Assembly (NCBI GenBank): GCA_047921075.1
Contig: JBLRWS010000083.1
Coordinates: 1-9,638 of the forward strand
Origin: JBLRWS01 sp047921075
GTDB lineage: Bacteria > Bacteroidota > Rhodothermia > Balneolales > Balneolaceae
Reading direction: 5' to 3'
DNA length: 9,638 bases
Made by a program: the position numbers and the translations under genes. Below are positions 7,355-9,638 of the stretch, piece by piece; position 1 is the stretch's first letter, and every line of letters starts with the position of its first letter. The notes under the pieces are model-generated. The model saw only the letters and a program-made list of their open reading frames with translations. It was not told the DNA's origin and searched no databases.

Positions 7355-8263
7355 TTGTCTTCTTTTAAATTATCAGAGACAACCGTGTCTGCACCCTCTG
7401 TACGAGATATTATTTCGCACGATCTTGAGCGCCTCCTGACGAACGGTTTTCAGGAAGATATCGGTTTTGGCGATCCCGCTGCCGCTATTTTTTTGGATGA
7501 CGAACGAGCCACCGGACACGTTGTAGCCAAAGCTGATGGTGTGTTGTGTGCAACGGAAGCCATCTCGCTGGGCTATCGATGGTTTTCAGAAACGATTACA
7601 GTTACCCTGCACAAGCGCGACGGAGACCGTATTACGGCCGGTGAGGAGATAGCTACCGCAGAGGGGCCGGTTCAAAGCCTGCTGGCAGGAGAGCGGGTTA
7701 TTCTGAATCTGCTGCAGCACGCCAGCGGTATTGCCACGGCTACAGCCCGCGCCATACATGAACTGAACGACGATTCGATTCGTGTGTGTGATACAAGGAA
7801 AACGATACCCGGTTTGCGTGCGCTTCAGAAATACGCAGTTCGCTGCGGAGGGGGCTACAATCACCGGATGCGGCTCGATGCCGGCGTGATGATTAAAGAT
7901 AACCATATTGCCGCGGCAGGGAGCATCACAGAAGCGGTGGCGCGTGTACGCCGGCGCGTTGGCCATATGGAAAAAATTGAAGTAGAGTGCGAAACAGAAT
8001 CTCAGATCAGGGAGGCGGTGGCCGCGGGAGTGGATGTGATTATGCTCGATAACGCATCGCCAGAGGAAGCCGCGAAGCTTCGGAACCTGATTCCCGATAC
8101 CATTACGGTAGAGGTGAGCGGGGGCATTACACCGGAAACTATCGGCGGATATGCCGGAACGGGAGTAGACGTACTCTCGATGGGTTCGCTTACCCATTCG
8201 GTGCAGGCACTGGATATAAGCTTTTTACTGGACGATTCGATCAAAAACAACGGTAACAAATAA
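7355..8263 (+). CDS. nadC: Nicotinate-nucleotide pyrophosphorylase (quinolinate phosphoribosyltransferase) NadC
   Basis: NadC converts quinolinate and PRPP to nicotinate mononucleotide, CO2 and pyrophosphate, the step that feeds into the shared NAD route. The N-terminal domain holds EDIGFGD (34-40) and AGERVILNLLQHASGIAT (111-128). The barrel domain carries the signature DTRKTIPGLRALQKYAV (146-162), GGGYNHRMRLDAGVMIKDNHI (165-185, with the His-Arg pair and Lys181), EVECET (209-214), DVIMLDN (227-233), VEVSGGI (252-258) and the phosphate-binding VDVLSMGSLTHS (271-282). These cover the expected quinolinate and PRPP contacts. Length (302 residues) is slightly above the usual 280-300. In frame, a TGA lies at 7340-7342, so the start is TTG at 7355 or GTG at 7385 (292 residues); neither has a clear ribosome binding site. 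The residues after Gly-Asp in the first motif are PAAA rather than the usual Leu/Ile-Thr-Ser/Thr. nadA follows after 27 bases. Confidence 0.96.
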   Translation: MSSFKLSETTVSAPSVRDIISHDLERLLTNGFQEDIGFGDPAAAIFLDDERATGHVVAKADGVLCATEAISLGYRWFSETITVTLHKRDGDRITAGEEIATAEGPVQSLLAGERVILNLLQHASGIATATARAIHELNDDSIRVCDTRKTIPGLRALQKYAVRCGGGYNHRMRLDAGVMIKDNHIAAAGSITEAVARVRRRVGHMEKIEVECETESQIREAVAAGVDVIMLDNASPEEAAKLRNLIPDTITVEVSGGITPETIGGYAGTGVDVLSMGSLTHSVQALDISFLLDDSIKNNGNK

Positions 8264-8290
8264 TCACCGGGCGGTTGTCCGGCAGCCATT

Positions 8291-9403
8291 ATGGAAACTC
8301 TCGATTTTTTACAGGAAACCACATCTTTCACCCTTCCCGAGCGGTACAACACCCTCAGCGAAGAGGAGATGAAGCAGCGGGTCACGGAAATTAAACAGGC
8401 GTTTGGCAGCCGCCTGTTTATGCCCGGCCACCATTATCAGAAAGATGAGGTGATCGCTTTTGCCGACGCCCGCGGCGATTCGCTGAAGCTGGCGCGCATC
8501 TGTTCGGAACATCCCGAAGCGGAGTTTATCGTGTTTTGCGGTGTTCATTTTATGGCCGAAACGGCGGATATGCTCACCCTTCCCCATCAAAAAGTCATTC
8601 TGCCGGATATGCGTGCCGGCTGTTCCATGGCCGACATGGCCGATATCGATCAGACCGAAAACGGATGGGAAGAGATGCAGCGGGTATTTGGCGATACCAT
8701 TTTGCCGCTTACCTATGTAAACTCAACCGCAGCGATCAAGGGGTTTGTAGGAAAGCATGGCGGGGCCACCGTTACCTCATCCAATGCGGAAAAAATGCTG
8801 CAGTGGGCCTTTACCCAAAAAGAACGGATACTGTTTTTGCCCGACCAGCACCTTGGCCGGAATACCGCCTACAAGCTGGGCATTTCGCTGGATGAAATGG
8901 CCGTTTGGGATCCGCTGGCACACCGATTTGAGTATGACGGGGATGATATAAGCCGTGTGAAAGTGATTTTGTGGAAAGGGCACTGCTCGGTTCACGAAAA
9001 GTTTTCTGTGGGCCATATTGAGGCGCTGCGGCAAAAATATCCCGATATCAACATACTGGTGCACCCCGAGTGCACATTTGATGTGGTGCAGGCATCCGAC
9101 TACAACGGCTCTACCAGTTACATCATCAACACGCTTCGCGAAGCTCCGGCAGGAACACGCTGGGCCATTGGCACGGAAATGAATTTGGTAAATCGTCTTG
9201 TTCAAGAATTTCCGGATAAAGAGGTGATGTCGCTAAACCCGTTTATGTGCCCGTGTCTGACGATGAACCGCATCGATCTTCCCCACCTGTTGTGGGCGCT
9301 CGAAATGCTTGAAAAAGGCGAAGTGGTGAATCAAATTGCCGTGCCGCAAGAGGTTGCAAAGCATGCCGTGCCGGCGCTTGAACGGATGTTGGACCGCTCG
9401 TAA
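8291..9403 (+). CDS. nadA: Quinolinate synthase NadA
   Basis: NadA is the [4Fe-4S] enzyme that condenses iminoaspartate from NadB with dihydroxyacetone phosphate to form quinolinate, the NadC substrate. Family motifs in order are MPGHHYQKDEVIAFAD (44-59), GDSLKLAR (62-69), FCGVHFMAETADML (82-95), DMRAGCSMADMAD (106-118), YVNSTAAIKG (142-151), TSSNAEKML (162-170), LPDQHLGRNTA (183-193), LWKGHCSVHEKF (227-238), HPECTFDV (258-265), IGTEMNLVNRL (293-303) and NPFMCPCLTMNRIDL (316-330). The cluster ligands should be Cys111, Cys232 and a cysteine of the CPC pair (320 or 322). At 370 residues it resembles the longer Bacillus subtilis type rather than the shorter E. coli type. The start is the ATG at 8291, 27 bases after nadC; no Shine-Dalgarno motif is seen. 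It is the last clear gene of the block. Confidence 0.97.
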   Translation: METLDFLQETTSFTLPERYNTLSEEEMKQRVTEIKQAFGSRLFMPGHHYQKDEVIAFADARGDSLKLARICSEHPEAEFIVFCGVHFMAETADMLTLPHQKVILPDMRAGCSMADMADIDQTENGWEEMQRVFGDTILPLTYVNSTAAIKGFVGKHGGATVTSSNAEKMLQWAFTQKERILFLPDQHLGRNTAYKLGISLDEMAVWDPLAHRFEYDGDDISRVKVILWKGHCSVHEKFSVGHIEALRQKYPDINILVHPECTFDVVQASDYNGSTSYIINTLREAPAGTRWAIGTEMNLVNRLVQEFPDKEVMSLNPFMCPCLTMNRIDLPHLLWALEMLEKGEVVNQIAVPQEVAKHAVPALERMLDRS

Positions 9404-9410
9404 AAGGAAG

Positions 9411-9638
9411 TCATTCGCCCTTTGTAATTTGCTCGCTATGTGTTGAGACTTCCATTGCCGAGAGAAACCGCATGATGTACACCCATGGGTGATTGTTGGT
9501 GGTGTGATTGAGCAATAAGCCGGAGCAACGTTCAGGTTTAGGTTTTTCTGCCCGAACCTTTGTTTTCATTTCATGTGGTAAAAGAACCATCACCCAAAAA
9601 AACTCAGCTAAAACCACTATTTTAAGCGCAATCATCAG
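9411..9638 (-). CDS. Doubtful minus-strand open frame, convergent with nadA, reaching the window edge
   Basis: On the minus strand a frame is open from the window edge (9638) to the TGA at 9411-9413; the first ATG is at 9633-9635, giving 74 residues, but the frame may begin outside the window. It would end 7 bases from the nadA stop, a tail-to-tail arrangement common at the ends of operons. The predicted protein has a hydrophobic N-terminal stretch (ALKIVVLAEFFWVMVLL), then a basic segment and a C-terminus that matches no family I know. Base composition looks more AT-rich than in the genes to the left. It may be a short unknown protein, the tail of a longer gene, a degraded gene or simply non-coding sequence. 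No convincing + strand gene is present after 9403. Confidence 0.25.
   Translation of the reverse strand: MMIALKIVVLAEFFWVMVLLPHEMKTKVRAEKPKPERCSGLLLNHTTNNHPWVYIMRFLSAMEVSTHSEQITKGE

Noticed and set aside
7323..7368. C-terminus of NadB read through the Ns to TAA at 7366-7368
   Set aside because: The frame after the gap depends on the arbitrary placeholder length. The residues do not resemble a NadB tail and overlap the start of nadC.
8267..8282. Hairpin CCGGG/TCCGG between nadC and nadA
   Set aside because: It has five pairs including one G-T, has no U run and sits inside a continuous pathway operon, so neither a terminator nor a riboswitch is supported.
9403..9423. Possible bidirectional terminator after nadA (AAAGG/CCTTT)
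   Set aside because: The stem has only five pairs, three of them A-T, with an 11-base loop and overlap with the stop codon. No proper U tract follows.

Overview
The window reads as a chromosomal segment of a Gram-negative bacterium of the Bacteroidota/Rhodothermota/Balneolota type. This follows from a TonB-dependent receptor with an N-terminal carboxypeptidase-regulatory-like domain, a PorV/PorQ-family outer-membrane barrel and a lipoprotein with an acidic residue pair right after the lipidated cysteine. A Balneolota-like lineage is my best guess; it is an inference from gene families, not from any marker gene. A run of exactly 100 Ns shows that this is a draft scaffold.

All well-supported genes are on the + strand and fall into two blocks. 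Block 1 (2-5559) is an envelope gene cluster: the 3' end of an unidentified gene, a 980-residue TonB-dependent receptor, a 337-residue PorV/PorQ-family barrel and a 434-residue lipoprotein with NHL-type beta-propeller repeats. The intergenic gaps are 19, 9 and 13 bases, so co-transcription is likely. The last three genes together could form one outer-membrane machine: an energised channel, a companion barrel, and a lipid-anchored and possibly surface-exposed propeller. Substrate and direction of transport cannot be read from the sequence.

Block 2 (5629-9403), 69 bases further on, is the de novo NAD pathway in the order nadB-nadC-nadA. NadB oxidises L-aspartate to iminoaspartate, NadA condenses that with dihydroxyacetone phosphate to quinolinate, and NadC converts quinolinate with PRPP to nicotinate mononucleotide. 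Catalytic or cluster-binding residues are present in the parts that can be read. The N run hides the extreme C-terminus of NadB and the nadB/nadC junction. Neither nadB nor nadC has a usable ATG start.

After nadA (9404-9638) there is only an unrecognised, weakly supported open frame on the minus strand that continues to the window edge. I saw no tRNA, rRNA, CRISPR array, insertion sequence, phage gene or convincing intrinsic terminator. The best candidate for something not well described is the receptor / PorV-like barrel / propeller-lipoprotein cassette; the NAD genes are ordinary.
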